Position numbers and translations under genes: made by a program
Part shown: piece after piece, positions 63,329 through 64,000 of the stretch
How positions within the stretch are numbered: position 1 is the stretch's first letter
Layout: the number at the start of each line of letters is the position of its first letter
The notes under the pieces: generated by a model
Seen by the model: the letters and a program-made list of their open reading frames with translations, nothing else
What the model was told of the DNA's origin: nothing
The model's database searches: none
NCBI GenBank assembly: GCA_940671915.1
Contig: CALNVZ010003434.1
Location: 24,379,540 to 24,443,539 of the forward strand
Direction of reading: 5' to 3'
Source of the DNA: Paracentrotus lividus
Lineage: Eukaryota; Echinodermata; Echinoidea; Camarodonta; Echinidae
Length of the DNA stretch: 64,000 nucleotides

Positions 63329-63762
63329 GTAAGTGAAAATCTTTATTTTCCCCCAAAAAATAGATATCATAGAGATGTTACGATTCTGATATGTGCGTGA
63401 GCCACCCGATAGTCAGTCGCTTGCGTGGGTTAGGGTAGGGTGGTGGGTAACATAGAACAGCGCTGGCGCCGAAGGCGACAGCGCTGTAGAAGGGATTTCT
63501 TCATTTACGTTGAATATTGATGGGTGACCTTTTTAAGGGTCGACCCGGAAGTAGAAAAAAAATCGCTGTGCTTTTGAACAGCAGCGCATACGGCCCGCTA
63601 GAGCCGCCTGCTCTAGCCGCCTAGCTAGCTTGCTAGCAGACGGCGCTCGCGACCGGGGTCTATATCGCCATGTACCGTTCCTGCGATATGAACACAAGTT
63701 ACGTGTTTGGAACTGATTTTCGCCTTCAAATATCAATCACTCATTGTTATGACAACATAAAT

Positions 63763-63813
63763 ATGTGGAAGAACCTATCTGCTCTTGATTCTTGGAAGTT
63801 ACATAAATTCAAT
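63763..63813 (+). CDS. weak first-exon candidate (17 codons)
   Basis: The atg at 63763 opens MWKNLSALDSWKLHKFN and meets a gtgagt donor at 63814, phase 0. It follows a CpG-rich segment (63580-63660). It may be a first exon of another transcript or a second exon or UTR of the gene starting at 63184. The evidence is only the donor and the short open frame. Confidence 0.25.
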
Positions 63814-64000
63814 GTGAGTATCATTTTTTTTAAAATATATTACTTGTGAGAGATTCGGGTATACCATCCCACAACTGATCATCCGTCAGTTCCCGTCGCT
63901 TCGCGACGGGGACTGGTCAGTTTAGGTGGTGGGGTAGGGTGGTGTGTAGTGGATACCAAACTGCATTAGCGCCGTCAATCTTTAGGTGCGCAGACATAAA

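Overview
This window is nuclear DNA from an animal with large introns, AT-rich spacers and dense interspersed repeats. The protein similarities, tRNA-like SINE fragments, abundant tacatgta runs and repeats built from tgacctttgacc fit a marine deuterostome invertebrate. An echinoderm such as a sea urchin is my best guess, but the species is inferred, not proven. Two N-gaps (44574-44633 and 56584-56608) show that this is a draft assembly, and both gaps are flanked by duplicated sequence.

Three loci are supported. (1) On the + strand, 625-17848 holds the last twelve coding exons of a BCAS3 orthologue: 662 residues plus stop, all splice phases compatible, with the N-terminal exons upstream of the window. 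(2) On the - strand, 41055-34103 holds five exons of a 14-3-3 epsilon-type gene: 236 residues plus stop, missing only the short N-terminal exon. The two genes converge across about 16 kb of spacer. (3) On the + strand, 63184-63328 looks like the first coding exon of an unidentified gene, and a weaker first-exon candidate lies at 63763-63813.

The most unusual gene-level feature is repeated tandem duplication of exon-bearing segments inside BCAS3. Five exons have extra copies nearby. Four sets are decayed (stops, truncation). One, exon 10b at 12580-12692, is fully open, has both splice sites, is exactly as long as its neighbour (113 nt, not a multiple of 3), and lies only 75 nt from it. That is the signature of a mutually exclusive exon pair.

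The rest is a gallery of non-autonomous mobile elements, several with readable target-site duplications: a 1.76-kb mariner-like foldback inserted at TA inside a tandem repeat whose sister copy preserves the empty site; three elements starting with CAG and flanked by exact 6-bp duplications; a TTAA-flanked element; a short Helitron-like element between A and T; a four-copy family ending in accgtgtttaca; several long hairpins; and tRNA-derived SINE pieces. Repeats made of reiterated tgacctttgacc units occur at 39390-39920 and 53940-55040. An 84-bp block at position 1 recurs inverted at 53688-53772. No operons, rRNA, intact tRNA or CRISPR were seen.
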